Shown: positions 53,717-63,126 of the stretch, piece after piece
Layout: each line of letters starts with the position of its first letter
How positions within the stretch are numbered: position 1 is the first letter of the stretch
NCBI GenBank assembly: GCA_958448515.1
Contig: CAUDEF010000003.1
Location: 62,001 to 126,000 of the forward strand
Source: an uncultured Phascolarctobacterium sp.
GTDB lineage: Bacteria; Bacillota; Negativicutes; Acidaminococcales; Acidaminococcaceae
Direction: 5' to 3'
Length of the DNA stretch: 64,000 nt
Position numbers and translations under genes: made by a program
Notes under the pieces: model-generated
The model's input: only the letters and a program-made list of their open reading frames with translations
Databases searched by the model: none
Told to the model about the DNA's origin: nothing

Positions 53717-53753
53717 AGCGTCAGTGAATAATTATTTGTGAAGGAGTTTTTTC

Positions 53754-53951
53754 ATGATTACAAAAGATACCGGCATTATGGAAGCCGTACAAAATCATCC
53801 CGAAATTTTAGAAGTATTTGCAGCTTATGGTTTGGGCTGCGTAGGCTGCATGGCTGCACATTATGAAACCATTGGTCAGGGTGCAGGCGCACACGGTATT
53901 GATGTTGATGCATTAATTGCTGACATCAACAAAGTTATTGCTGCAAAATAA
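53754..53951 (+). CDS. DUF1858 domain protein
   Basis: The 65-residue protein has the DUF1858 pattern: helix with GIMEAVQNHPEILEVFAAYG and the CVGC cysteine pair (YGLGCVGCMAAH). Proteins of this type resemble the N-terminal domain of ScdA/hybrid-cluster-related redox proteins and may handle nitric-oxide or iron-sulfur repair. It is divergent from mraZ and ends at a bidirectional terminator. Confidence 0.85.
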   Translation: MITKDTGIMEAVQNHPEILEVFAAYGLGCVGCMAAHYETIGQGAGAHGIDVDALIADINKVIAAK

Positions 53952-53956
53952 AAATT

Positions 53957-53990
53957 AAAAAGCTGCTGTATCATACGATACAGCAGCTTT
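53957..53990. terminator. Bidirectional terminator
   Basis: 15-bp stem AAAAGCTGCTGTATC with a 4-nt loop and T tracts on both strands, between the DUF1858 gene and nfo. Confidence 0.85.
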
Positions 53991-53992
53991 TT

Positions 53993-54823
53993 TTATTTTC
54001 GCAAGCTTTTTAAAAGTTCAATTTCACTGGCATAGCCAGGAATTTCATTAGGTGTTTCAAGATAAAAAGGAATATTCTCTAAAGCAGGATGATTTATAAT
54101 TTTTGTTATTGCTTCAAGACCAATGTTGCCTTTGCCGATGCAGGCATGTCTGTCCTTGTGACTGCCTAATACGTTCATACTGTCATTAAGATGAACAGCT
54201 CTTAACATTTGCAGTCCTATAACTTTGTCAAACTGCTCCAGCACTCCGTCAAAATCATCTGCAATATTATATCCTCCATCGAAAATATGACATGTATCAA
54301 GGCAAATACCCATCTTATCATTCAAACGTACTTTATCTAATATGGATGCCAGTTCTTCAAAGTTTCTGCCAACCTCTGTTCCTTTTCCTGCCATTGTCTC
54401 CAGCAGTACTGTAGTATGCTGCTCCTTAAATAAAATACTGTTCAGCTGAGCAGATATCATCTCTATACCAGCCTCACTGCCCTGCTTTACATGACTGCCC
54501 GGATGAAAATTATACAAATTTCCCGGTAAATACTCCATAATCTGCAAATCATCTTCCATTACCATATGTGCAAACTCTCTTATTTTATCATCAGCAGCAC
54601 ATGGATTCATAGTATAAGGAGCGTGCGCAAGCAAAGGGCCAAAATTATATTCGGCAGCAAGCTTAATTAATGCAGCTGCATCTTCAGGAACTACAGCCTT
54701 TGCCTTACCGCCCCTGGGATTGCGTGTAAAAAACTGAAATGTATTGGCACCTATTGATAAAGCAGTTTTACCCATAGCTAAAAAGCCTTTGGATGAGGAT
54801 AAATGACAACCTATGTAAAACAT
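53993..54823 (-). CDS. nfo: Deoxyribonuclease IV (endonuclease IV)
   Basis: This AP endonuclease with three zinc ions repairs abasic sites. The 276-residue TIM barrel has GCHLSSSKGF, LAHAPYTMNPC, CLDTCHIFDGGYN, HLNDSMNVLGSHKDRHACIGKG and ETPNE. Length is typical. It lies 9 bases after the carbonic anhydrase gene. Confidence 0.97.
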   Translation of the reverse strand: MFYIGCHLSSSKGFLAMGKTALSIGANTFQFFTRNPRGGKAKAVVPEDAAALIKLAAEYNFGPLLAHAPYTMNPCAADDKIREFAHMVMEDDLQIMEYLPGNLYNFHPGSHVKQGSEAGIEMISAQLNSILFKEQHTTVLLETMAGKGTEVGRNFEELASILDKVRLNDKMGICLDTCHIFDGGYNIADDFDGVLEQFDKVIGLQMLRAVHLNDSMNVLGSHKDRHACIGKGNIGLEAITKIINHPALENIPFYLETPNEIPGYASEIELLKSLRK

Positions 54824-54832
54824 AATATCTCC

Positions 54833-55399
54833 TTATTTTTGATAACCATCAACGATAATTTCTATTCTGCCGCTTTGTGGACAAAATAAAAGTCCGTGAA
54901 CAGGTACATCTTTAGGCAGCAGAGGATTATTTCTGATGGCTTCTACAGCATTTTTCACATTATCGCGCGGATGAGAAAACGCATCTACCCAGCTGGTAAA
55001 TTCTTTTTCTACTATTTTTATGGCATCCGGTGATATTCCTCTGTCAAGCATTCTTTTCTTTAAAGATTCTGAAGTAGAATGTGCCATTCCGCAATCTTCA
55101 TGACCAACAACAGCAATCTCTTTGACTCCCAGTTCGTAAACAGCTACCATCAGACTTCTGATAACCTCATCAAAAGGACCTGTTACCATATTTCCGGCAG
55201 CTTTAATAATCTTAGCCTGTCCTCTTTTTATTCCCATAGCAGGTTCCAGAAATTCCACAAGTCTGGTATCCATACAGGTATAAATAGCCAGCTGTTTTTC
55301 CGGATATTTGCTTACCTCATCATTACGATGCAGATAATTGTAAGGTAAATCAGCTACAAACTGATTATTCTGTTCAATAATTTCTTCCAACAAAGACAT
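54833..55399 (-). CDS. Beta-class carbonic anhydrase
   Basis: The 188-residue enzyme interconverts CO2 and bicarbonate. The zinc ligands are the Cys and Asp in YTCMDTRL and the His-Cys in VVGHEDCGM. The short form resembles the Cab-type beta class. It forms an operon with nfo downstream and follows the secreted unknown gene. Confidence 0.93.
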   Translation of the reverse strand: MSLLEEIIEQNNQFVADLPYNYLHRNDEVSKYPEKQLAIYTCMDTRLVEFLEPAMGIKRGQAKIIKAAGNMVTGPFDEVIRSLMVAVYELGVKEIAVVGHEDCGMAHSTSESLKKRMLDRGISPDAIKIVEKEFTSWVDAFSHPRDNVKNAVEAIRNNPLLPKDVPVHGLLFCPQSGRIEIIVDGYQK

Positions 55400-55424
55400 G
55401 AAAAATTCCCCCTCAAAAATTTAA

Positions 55425-56465
55425 TTAAATCCAATATAATCTTATCGGCAAATTTGATGCACCTGGAGGTGACCAGATAAATTTATATTTTCCAGGCTTT
55501 AATGCAGCAATTTCCAGCATATCGTCATAACTGTCACCAATTGCTAAATGCTCCTGCGGAATCGCCACAATCTTTTTACCGTCATTATTCTCTAAAATGC
55601 CATATCCACTGAACAGCCCGCCTAACGGATTCAGATACATTTTTACATTCTCTTTTCCGACAATCTCAAAGTCTATGGTATAAACTATACCATAATTACC
55701 ATAATTTTCTGCTTCCAGTCCGGTAGTAGCATCTACTCCTTTGGCAAAGCATTGTTCAGAGCTGGCTAATTCCATCATATATGGATTATTTTCTCTGTGA
55801 ACTATGGTATCTTTCACTTTGCAATACCAGTCAGCATTTGCAAAACTGCCTCTTAAAGGGTGTTCATCCATAGGTAAAATCGGACTGTTATCATTAAATA
55901 ACTCTAAATCACTTTTTAAGTCGCACATTACCACAGATATTTCTGCAGGTTTATCAAAATGCAGATCCAAAGTACCTACAAGAAGTTTTCCTGGTTCAAG
56001 AAGCACTCCGCGTCCGCTAAGAATCTCTTTACTTGTGCAAAATCCAAGACTGCCCTGTTCATGATAATCTTCAGTAAAATACACTGCCTGAGCTGTTTTT
56101 CCTGCATACATATAATTCCATGAATCCACGCCCAGACCTTTTTTCAGAAAACTATAATTTATCGGTCGCAACTGCTTATCATTTTTTACAATTACACCAA
56201 TCTTTTTATTAACCGACATGGCATTTACATGATGAAAAAATATCCTTACATCACCCTCAACCGTGTCCCTGTATAAAATACCATTTTCATATACCATTTC
56301 CGGACTGTCAGAAAACAGCAACGTAGGTCCTTTTTTATCAAGTTCTACCTTTACTTGCGTATAATTTTCCGGTAAACCTTGTCCTGTAATAATTTTATCC
56401 GCTGCCAGCACGCAGGAACTGTTAAAAAGAACAAGAACAGCTGCCAAAACCTCTAATATTTTCAT
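55425..56465 (-). CDS. Secreted protein of unknown function
   Basis: The 346-residue protein starts with a signal peptide (residues about 1-21, ending CVLAAD). The rest is mixed alpha-beta with few charged clusters, a WNYMYAGKTAQAVYF region and final GKYKFIWSPPGASNLPIRLYW. I do not recognise a domain. It may be an envelope or copper-amine-oxidase-like protein, but no motif proves it. Confidence 0.7.
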   Translation of the reverse strand: MKILEVLAAVLVLFNSSCVLAADKIITGQGLPENYTQVKVELDKKGPTLLFSDSPEMVYENGILYRDTVEGDVRIFFHHVNAMSVNKKIGVIVKNDKQLRPINYSFLKKGLGVDSWNYMYAGKTAQAVYFTEDYHEQGSLGFCTSKEILSGRGVLLEPGKLLVGTLDLHFDKPAEISVVMCDLKSDLELFNDNSPILPMDEHPLRGSFANADWYCKVKDTIVHRENNPYMMELASSEQCFAKGVDATTGLEAENYGNYGIVYTIDFEIVGKENVKMYLNPLGGLFSGYGILENNDGKKIVAIPQEHLAIGDSYDDMLEIAALKPGKYKFIWSPPGASNLPIRLYWI

Positions 56466-56531
56466 TCCAGCACCTCCGTTTCACATCCTTATATTATACT
56501 TTTTTGTTTCCCTCTTGTCACGTCCTGCAAA

Positions 56532-56567
56532 AATAAAACGCACGGCTTTAAAACCGTGCGTTTTATT
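56532..56567 (-). terminator. Terminator of the aldolase gene
   Basis: AATAAAACGCACGG with complement and a loop of 8 nt, T tract on the minus strand, directly after the aldolase stop codon. Confidence 0.85.
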
Positions 56568-57211
56568 TATTTTAAACTGTTTTGATAATCAAGCATAAAC
56601 TGTTCAAGACCTTTATCTGTAAGATGATGTTTTATCATCTCTTCCAGAACTTTTGTAGGAATTGTAGCAATCTGAGCACCAGCCAGCATTACTTTATCAA
56701 CATGCTCTAAATTACGGATACTTGCTGCAATAACTTCTGTTGCAATACCATAATTTTTAAAAGCCTGAACTATATTTTTAACAAGAAGAACGCCATCTTC
56801 ACCAATATCATCCAGACGTCCTACAAAAGGACTTACATATGCAGCTCCGGCACGGGCAGCAAGCAGTGCCTGAGACATGGAAAAAATCAAGGTTACATTG
56901 GTTTTAATGCCTTCTGCACTCAGAATTTTAACAGCTTTTAAACCCTCAGCAGTACAGGGAATCTTAACAACTATATTGTCAGCAATCTTTACCAGCTCAC
57001 ACGCTTCTTTAACCATGTCTTCGCACTCAAGACTGATAACCTCTGCACTTACAGGACCATCTACAAGACCTGCAATTTCAGGAATAACATCCTTTTGCAA
57101 TCTACCGCTTTTAGCAATAAGGCTGGGATTGGTTGTTACACCATACACTACACCCCAGGAAACAAATCTGGCAATTTCATCTACATTAGCGGTATCCATA
57201 AAAATCTTCAT
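56567..57211 (-). CDS. fsa: Transaldolase-like fructose-6-phosphate aldolase
   Basis: This 214-residue TIM barrel is of the short TalC/Fsa type: IFMDTANVDEI at the start, GVTTNPSLIAKSG, VVKIPCTAEG with the Schiff-base Lys, VTLIFSMSQ and SPFVGRLDDIG. Such enzymes act in the pentose phosphate pathway or on dihydroxyacetone. A decamer is known for the family. It is expressed as its own gene. Confidence 0.93.
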   Translation of the reverse strand: MKIFMDTANVDEIARFVSWGVVYGVTTNPSLIAKSGRLQKDVIPEIAGLVDGPVSAEVISLECEDMVKEACELVKIADNIVVKIPCTAEGLKAVKILSAEGIKTNVTLIFSMSQALLAARAGAAYVSPFVGRLDDIGEDGVLLVKNIVQAFKNYGIATEVIAASIRNLEHVDKVMLAGAQIATIPTKVLEEMIKHHLTDKGLEQFMLDYQNSLK

Positions 57212-57242
57212 AAAACAACAAACCTCTTTCTAAACTTTACTA

Positions 57243-57896
57243 TTATTTAGAAGCCGGCAAAATAACTGCTTTCTGTGCATTAGTTTGTCCAGGAAGACTC
57301 ATTGTCATTATATCGTACCATAAAAGCATGCTGTCTCCTTCTTTAATTGTCATATAATCCTTGCAAATATCTTCTCCGATAGTTGCAATAACATCATGAT
57401 TGGAATTTAAAACTCTTACTGATTTATCTTCCTCATTTAACATTACTTTGGCAACCTGGAAAAATTTGCCTATTTTTTCATCTTTCTGTCCTAAAACAAC
57501 AGCAAAAGCTTCTGTTTGAGGAGGCATACTGCGTGTCATTTTACTGGAATAATACACAGTAACCTCTTTACCGACTTTCAAATTTTTCATTTTTTTGATT
57601 TTGCCTTTGCGGCCATCAACAATATAGGTATCATCAGTTATAATAACAGCAACTTCACTGAATTCGCCTTCACCTTTTACAGTTACTTTATCGCCATCTA
57701 TGGCAGTAATAACACCACTGGTAGACAAAACATTACGTACAGCCAAAGGTGCCATTTCCTGCTCCTCAACTTTTTGTTCAATTTTCTGCTGCGGTATATT
57801 ATCAGAACTTACAGCGGGAATTTCTGCAGCGTAGACAGAATTTGCCATAAGCATCATGCAAGCTAATGTAAGAACCGGTTTTTTAATGTTTTTCAT
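57243..57896 (-). CDS. Exported protein of unknown function
   Basis: The 217-residue protein has a signal peptide (cleavage near VYAAE, residue 23) and two similar beta-rich parts, one with SGVITAIDGDKVTVKGEGEF and the other with VRVLNSNHDVIATIGED. The pattern suggests repeated OB- or barrel-like strands. No family is recognised and no catalytic motif is seen. It starts 90 bases from the M20 gene end and is 32 bases before fsa. Confidence 0.65.
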   Translation of the reverse strand: MKNIKKPVLTLACMMLMANSVYAAEIPAVSSDNIPQQKIEQKVEEQEMAPLAVRNVLSTSGVITAIDGDKVTVKGEGEFSEVAVIITDDTYIVDGRKGKIKKMKNLKVGKEVTVYYSSKMTRSMPPQTEAFAVVLGQKDEKIGKFFQVAKVMLNEEDKSVRVLNSNHDVIATIGEDICKDYMTIKEGDSMLLWYDIMTMSLPGQTNAQKAVILPASK

Positions 57897-57985
57897 AGGA
57901 AAATACCTCCATAATCAATTTACATATTTAATATAGCAGACAATTATGACAAAATAATGGCAATCAGCAAAATTAACAGCAAATT

Positions 57986-59287
57986 TTATTTGGCAGTATA
58001 GTGAAATGCTAACTCAGCAAGCATACCTGCAGCTTTCCACATGCAGTCTTCATCAAAATCAAAATAACTGTTATGATGTCCGGCAGCTATTTGGGTGCCA
58101 TACATAACGTACAGTGCCCTGCCTCCATGATTTTGCACTCTTTCCATGAAATAAGCGCAGTCTTCACTTCCGCCCATATCCATATAATCTATAATTTCAG
58201 TAAATTTGCCGGTATTTCTTGCAATTTCCGCAACTTCAAGGCTCAGTTCTTTATCTGCAATGCAGGCAGGAGCACTGCCGGCTTTTTTTATTTCTACTTT
58301 TACATCATACATATCTGCGCAGGCCTGAAGAATTCTGTATGCTTCTGCTACCATAAATTCATTAATCTCAGTAGTAGCGCCTCTTGTTTCCAGTTTCAAA
58401 ACGGCAATATCAGGTACAACATTACGTCCTGTGCCTGCATTAAGCACACCAACATTTATACGTGACGCACCTTTGCCGTGTCTTGCAATGGTATTAAGAG
58501 AGATACTTGCCTGAGCCGCTGCCAGCAATGCATTTTTACCAGCCTCAGGAGCAAGGCCTGCATGGCTTGCCACACCCTTAAAAACAGCATCAAGCTTGGT
58601 AGTAGCCAGGAACCCATCAGTTAATGTTACCAGAGCATCATTATTTGTAGCTTTAAAACCTATATGTCCGCCAAACAAATAATCAACATCATCAACAACT
58701 CCTGCATTAATCATTGCATAAGCGCCGCGTACACCTTCTTCCGCAGGCTGAAAAATAAGCTTAATTGTACCTGCAAGTGCATCTTTGTTATCAGCAAGAA
58801 GCTTTGCCAGAGCTAAACCTATGGTAACATGTCCGTCATGACCGCAGGCGTGCATGGCATTTTTATGTACGGAAGCAAATCCTTCAGCAGTCGGTCTGTG
58901 ATCGCAGCCTTTTTCTTCTTCAACATCGTTACAATCCATATCAAAGCGAAATGCAACAATATTACCGGGTTTTGCACCTTCCAGAACAGCAACAACACCA
59001 GTTTTACCGCCTGACATCTGCTTAACAAGCTCTGCATCAGCACCCTCAGCAACTGCTCTTTCCATATAAGCTTCCAGCTCAGCATCTGCAGGTACGCCCA
59101 TCATGGACGCTTCGTCTATAACATCAGCGCCAAAACTAACCTGGTAACCTAATTTTTTTAATTCAGTTATAATCATGCTGGCAGTACGAAACTCAGTCCA
59201 TCCTGTCTCCGGATGCTTATGTAAATCACGGCGTCTTGCCTGCATTTCATTCTTTAAGGCTTCTGCCTGTTGCCAAATTTGTTTCAT
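57986..59287 (-). CDS. M20 family amidohydrolase (AbgA/HipO-like)
   Basis: The 433-residue metallohydrolase has RRDLHKHPETGWTEF, HACGHDGHVTIGLALA, FQPAEEGVRGAYAMI, GLAPEAGKNALLAAAQ and GGSEDCAYFMERV. These belong to the hippurate/aminobenzoyl-glutamate hydrolase group. The ATG at 59287 follows AGGGGGA; an in-frame ATG at 59371 lies inside the upstream zinc-ribbon gene. The natural amide substrate is unknown. Confidence 0.9.
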   Translation of the reverse strand: MKQIWQQAEALKNEMQARRRDLHKHPETGWTEFRTASMIITELKKLGYQVSFGADVIDEASMMGVPADAELEAYMERAVAEGADAELVKQMSGGKTGVVAVLEGAKPGNIVAFRFDMDCNDVEEEKGCDHRPTAEGFASVHKNAMHACGHDGHVTIGLALAKLLADNKDALAGTIKLIFQPAEEGVRGAYAMINAGVVDDVDYLFGGHIGFKATNNDALVTLTDGFLATTKLDAVFKGVASHAGLAPEAGKNALLAAAQASISLNTIARHGKGASRINVGVLNAGTGRNVVPDIAVLKLETRGATTEINEFMVAEAYRILQACADMYDVKVEIKKAGSAPACIADKELSLEVAEIARNTGKFTEIIDYMDMGGSEDCAYFMERVQNHGGRALYVMYGTQIAAGHHNSYFDFDEDCMWKAAGMLAELAFHYTAK

Positions 59288-59300
59288 TTTAATCCCCCTG

Positions 59301-59498
59301 TTATTTAAAAAGTACAGTTTGCTCACTGTCGGCAGGTAAATAAATTTCATATATCTTTTTTCTGTTGTCATTATTTACCCATTTCCCGCAGTCAGGACAA
59401 ATTATTTCAGCTGTCGGCAATGCCCAGCCCAGATGCCTGTTACAGTCAGGACAAACAAACTCTACCTGCAATAAATCTCCGGAAATTTTCCTGCGCAT
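59301..59498 (-). CDS. Small zinc-ribbon protein
   Basis: The 65-residue protein has two CPDC knuckles (FVCPDCNRHLGW and IICPDCGKWV), a zinc ribbon of the rubredoxin or transcription type. The ATG at 59498 has GGAGGG 6 nt upstream. It lies 13 bases before the M20 gene, so they are co-transcribed. Function is unknown. Confidence 0.7.
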   Translation of the reverse strand: MRRKISGDLLQVEFVCPDCNRHLGWALPTAEIICPDCGKWVNNDNRKKIYEIYLPADSEQTVLFK

Positions 59499-59605
59499 TA
59501 CCAACCCTCCCTAATTTATCTCGAAGTATATTATACTACAATTCGACAAAAATAAAAAAATGTTTTATTCTATTATAAATAAGAAATATAAAAAGGAGTG
59601 GTTTT

Positions 59606-59911
59606 ATGAAACTTACTGCACAAAATTTCTCTGACCTGGGATTTTGGGAAGATATAACTCCGGAAGAACAGATTACTGTTTACGGAATGGATTTTACTGA
59701 CTGCTATCTTATCCTGACTGACGAACTTGGCAAAACACCTGCTGATGATAAAGCAATTCTTGTAGCAGCCGTTTACGATAATGATGATTGCTTCTTATGG
59801 GGCAAAGAATTAAAAAATTTTGCTGCTCTGCATGAAATCTGCTCCAGGCATCCTGCCGAAAGTATCAGCCTGCTTGAAGGAATACAAAACTATACTCTGC
59901 CTAAGAAATAA
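59606..59911 (+). CDS. Unknown small acidic protein
   Basis: The 101-residue product is acidic and has no motif I recognise; it is probably a soluble one-domain protein. AAGGAG lies 8 nt before the ATG, and a terminator directly follows, so it looks like a real single-gene unit. Confidence 0.6.
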   Translation: MKLTAQNFSDLGFWEDITPEEQITVYGMDFTDCYLILTDELGKTPADDKAILVAAVYDNDDCFLWGKELKNFAALHEICSRHPAESISLLEGIQNYTLPKK

Positions 59912-59943
59912 AAAAGGTACTGCTGAAATATGCAGTACCTTTT
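59912..59943. terminator. Bidirectional terminator
   Basis: 12-bp stem AAAAGGTACTGC with an 8-nt loop and T tracts, between the small acidic protein and pgi. Confidence 0.85.
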
Positions 59944-59962
59944 TATTTTAAGAAAACTTTTA

Positions 59963-61408
59963 TTATCTTGCCAGATCTCGCTTCATAATTTTTTTATACG
60001 CCTCTACTCCAGGCTGATCAAAGGCATCTACATTAGCCAGCTCTCCTTCGTAAGCCACACTGAGCATCAGAAAATACAAAAGCTGACCTATGTAAAACTC
60101 ATTAATTTTCGGCAGCGAATATACTGCGCTGAACCTGTTATCACTATCTAAGGCTTCTCTGTTGGCACTTAAAGCCACATCCAGTGCTTTCTTCAATGAC
60201 AAACCTGCATATTTTGAAAAGTCCTGCAGATGCGGAAAAGGATCAGGCAAAACTACATCATACTCCAGATTCTCAATATGTATAAACTGAATAACCTTAT
60301 TACGTTTTCCATCCTGATGCTGCTGAGTCTGAGCATGCATGTCAGTACTTCCTACAGCAGCTATGGGAGTTCTTCCATAAAAAATAACATTACCATTCCT
60401 GTCATAGCGTTTACCCAACGACTCTGCCAAAAGCTGAACATACCATTCACCCATAGATTTAAGGCACATTCCATAGCCCATGACCACTTCTATATCGCAT
60501 TTGTATTTTTCAGCTGCCAGATACTTAAGACACGCATTTAAAAGAGCAGGATTTTCAGCACACTCCATACTTTGGCAGGCTTTATCCATAGCCTGTGCAC
60601 CACTGAGCAGCTGCCTTATATCAAGACCAATTGCCACAGCTGTAACTAATCCCGGATTATGCAAAACTGAAAATCTTCCGCCTACTCCTTCTTTTACATC
60701 AAAGGCAGTCCAGTCATTCTCCTTGGCAAGAATATAAAGAGGTGATGCAATATTTTCGTTTAAATCCGTAACAACAGCTACTTCTGTTTTAATCATATGA
60801 TTTGCCATACACGCATCATAAAAATAACTGAAAGCAGTTAATGTTTCAAGAGTCGTGCCAGATTTGGAAATAGGTACCAGCATCACAGTAAACTGCTCTG
60901 TTTTTGATTCTACATGCTCAGCAATATTACTGATCTGCTTATAAAGCTGTATACATTGTCTTGGATCAACATTATTTCCGGCAAAAAAGATGTAAGGATA
61001 ATTATTTCTTTCGCTTCTGTGTAAATTATTCCAACCCTCTCCGCAAAAGATATCAAACAATACCTTATTGCCGAGATAAGAGCCACCTACGCCTAAAAAT
61101 ACCACAATATCAACTTGCTTTTTTACATGATCAGAAAACAATTCTAACTTGTTTATACTTTCTTCATCATTTGGATTGCCAGCTTCAAGATAAGGCAAGC
61201 GCGTAAAAAGAACTGGTTCAACCGCTCCATCTTTGGAAAGATGTGCCTTAACATATCCTGTTTTTCTCATTGAATTAACGGCAGCAGCAGCTTTCTGGCT
61301 CTGCTCCTTAATTGCTTCCCAATCTTTTTCCGTAATCCTGCCAGTTCCCAGCATCGTAGCATAATCAAAAATAAAGCCATCTTGCAGGATTATTTTATCA
61401 TCAACCAT
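59963..61408 (-). CDS. pgi: Glucose-6-phosphate isomerase
   Basis: Pgi links glucose-6-phosphate with fructose-6-phosphate. The 481-residue protein has VVFLGVGGSYLGN, PISKSGTTLETL, GGRFSVLHNPGL and a C-terminal Gln-rich TDMHAQTQQHQDG segment with the active His. Length is that of the short bacterial type. It is a monocistronic gene, divergent in orientation from the small acidic protein. Confidence 0.96.
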   Translation of the reverse strand: MVDDKIILQDGFIFDYATMLGTGRITEKDWEAIKEQSQKAAAAVNSMRKTGYVKAHLSKDGAVEPVLFTRLPYLEAGNPNDEESINKLELFSDHVKKQVDIVVFLGVGGSYLGNKVLFDIFCGEGWNNLHRSERNNYPYIFFAGNNVDPRQCIQLYKQISNIAEHVESKTEQFTVMLVPISKSGTTLETLTAFSYFYDACMANHMIKTEVAVVTDLNENIASPLYILAKENDWTAFDVKEGVGGRFSVLHNPGLVTAVAIGLDIRQLLSGAQAMDKACQSMECAENPALLNACLKYLAAEKYKCDIEVVMGYGMCLKSMGEWYVQLLAESLGKRYDRNGNVIFYGRTPIAAVGSTDMHAQTQQHQDGKRNKVIQFIHIENLEYDVVLPDPFPHLQDFSKYAGLSLKKALDVALSANREALDSDNRFSAVYSLPKINEFYIGQLLYFLMLSVAYEGELANVDAFDQPGVEAYKKIMKRDLAR

Positions 61409-61496
61409 CTAATCACCATTCGTTCATAATAATAACATTCCCATAAATTATACCATAAATTCAAAATATTTTTAATTTGTGCAAATAAAATAATTG

Positions 61497-62843
61497 TTAA
61501 TCTGTAAGTTTATTCTTCTTCCAGCCTCCGCTGTTCCATCGATAAATGAAAACCAGTGCCCTGATACATTCATCAATGCACATTGCCAGCCAGATACCCA
61601 CCAGACCCATATTTAAAACAATGCCAAAAACATACGCACCTAAAGTTGCTACCAGCCACATAGATATCAACCCAGTCGTTACAGGCCACTTTATATCTCC
61701 TGCAGCCTGCAGGGACATTACCATAACCATATTTACGGCTCTTCCCATTTCAAGAAAAATTTCTATCAGAAAAATTTGTCTTCCTAAGGCTAATACTTCA
61801 GGATTATCTGTAAAAATACCATAAATAAAATCACTGTGCAAATATAAAATAAAAGTTAGGCTGCCGCTCAATAAAACAGCAATACGAATTGTTTTCCAAA
61901 CTCTTTCAGTTACAGCATCCAAATCACCTTTGCCTATCAAAAAGCCTACAATAATTTGCGTAGCCATTGCCAGTGCCTGAGAATAAATATAAGAACAGTT
62001 GGCAATAATGTAAGCATAAACTTTGGTTGTAATTACAACTATGCCCATAACATTAACAAAGCGCATAATTAACATCTGAGAAATATGATAAGAAAGTGAT
62101 TCCCCACCTGACGGCAGACCAAGATATAAAATTTTATATAAAGTCTTTTTTGGAAAAGGCTTAAGATATTTCATGGAAAGCTTGATATCAATAAATCGAT
62201 GAAAGAAATATATAATAAGTAACAGACCCAGCACTTTACTTGTATTTGTAGAAATTGTTACCCCTAAAACGCCGAGAGCCGGTATTGGTCCAAATCCATG
62301 AATGAGGAAGCAATTACCGATAATATTGATAACATTCATTACAACAGAAGTTGCCATAGTGATTTTTAAAAGAGAGTAGCCTCTGAAAAAAGATATAAAA
62401 GCAATATATACAGACTGAACTACAATAAATAAACCTATATATCCCAGAAAAAGAGCCGCTTCCTGCCATATATCCTGCGGAACATCTAAAAGATGAAGGA
62501 AAAAATCTCTGCCGACAAACAAAATTATACTGATGACTAAACCAATTATAAAATTAGTAAACAAAGAAACAGTACATACTTCGGCAACTTTCTCTTTGTT
62601 ATCAGCACCTCGATACTGAGCAATTAAAATAGTTGCAGCCATGCTGATGACACTAAGAGCAATAATTACAATATTGATAATCTGATTGGCATTACCTACT
62701 GCCGCAACAGAATGCTGTGAATAGCGGCTCAGCATAAACTGGTCTACATTGCCAACCATCATTTGCAGCAAAATTTCTACAAAAATAGGCCAGGTCATTT
62801 TAAAAACTGATATTTTATCAGTGTTCTTTTTAATATTGTCCAT
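61497..62843 (-). CDS. MATE family efflux transporter
   Basis: The 448-residue protein has 12 predicted helices and MATE features such as GNVDQFMLSRYSQHSVAAVGNANQ in part, a central loop and the second half repeating the first. MATE proteins export cationic drugs or small organic molecules with Na+ or H+. The ATG at 62843 follows GGAGGGG; an in-frame start at 62885 would add 14 residues. The substrate is unknown. Confidence 0.92.
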   Translation of the reverse strand: MDNIKKNTDKISVFKMTWPIFVEILLQMMVGNVDQFMLSRYSQHSVAAVGNANQIINIVIIALSVISMAATILIAQYRGADNKEKVAEVCTVSLFTNFIIGLVISIILFVGRDFFLHLLDVPQDIWQEAALFLGYIGLFIVVQSVYIAFISFFRGYSLLKITMATSVVMNVINIIGNCFLIHGFGPIPALGVLGVTISTNTSKVLGLLLIIYFFHRFIDIKLSMKYLKPFPKKTLYKILYLGLPSGGESLSYHISQMLIMRFVNVMGIVVITTKVYAYIIANCSYIYSQALAMATQIIVGFLIGKGDLDAVTERVWKTIRIAVLLSGSLTFILYLHSDFIYGIFTDNPEVLALGRQIFLIEIFLEMGRAVNMVMVMSLQAAGDIKWPVTTGLISMWLVATLGAYVFGIVLNMGLVGIWLAMCIDECIRALVFIYRWNSGGWKKNKLTD

Positions 62844-62865
62844 AAAATTCCCCTCCAGAAAAAAC

Positions 62866-62890
62866 AAAACCACGCTACATGGCATGGTCT
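62866..62890 (-). other. Hairpin in MATE leader
   Basis: ACCACGC ... GCATGGT forms a short imperfect stem just before the ribosome site. It resembles the arm of the nearby terminator at 63028-63059 and may be a decayed copy or a leader element. Confidence 0.3.
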
Positions 62891-63027
62891 TATGTTTATT
62901 TAATTTAATCTATCATCTTTATAATATTACTTTATCTCCAGTACATACCTGTATACAAACTTATATATTGAACATTTTTCTACATTGAGCAATTTCTTAA
63001 ATCTTTTATCATTTAGTTTATACAAAA

Positions 63028-63059
63028 AATAAAACCACGCATAAATGCGTGGTTTTATT
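63028..63059. terminator. Terminator-like hairpin downstream of recombinase
   Basis: 15-bp stem AATAAAACCACGCAT with a 2-nt loop and T tracts on both strands, 68 bases beyond the recombinase stop. Confidence 0.75.
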
Positions 63060-63069
63060 TTCATTCTGT

Positions 63070-63105
63070 TATGGTAGCGCTAACCCGCGTCGGCATTATA
63101 CCATA
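63070..63105. other. Candidate attachment-site-like inverted repeat
   Basis: TATGGTA (63070-63076) and its complement TACCATA (63099-63105) surround a GC-rich centre directly after the recombinase gene. Large serine recombinases often have an att site next to their gene. This is a guess from position only. Confidence 0.25.
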
Positions 63106-63126
63106 TTTTCGCATACACTTTCAACA

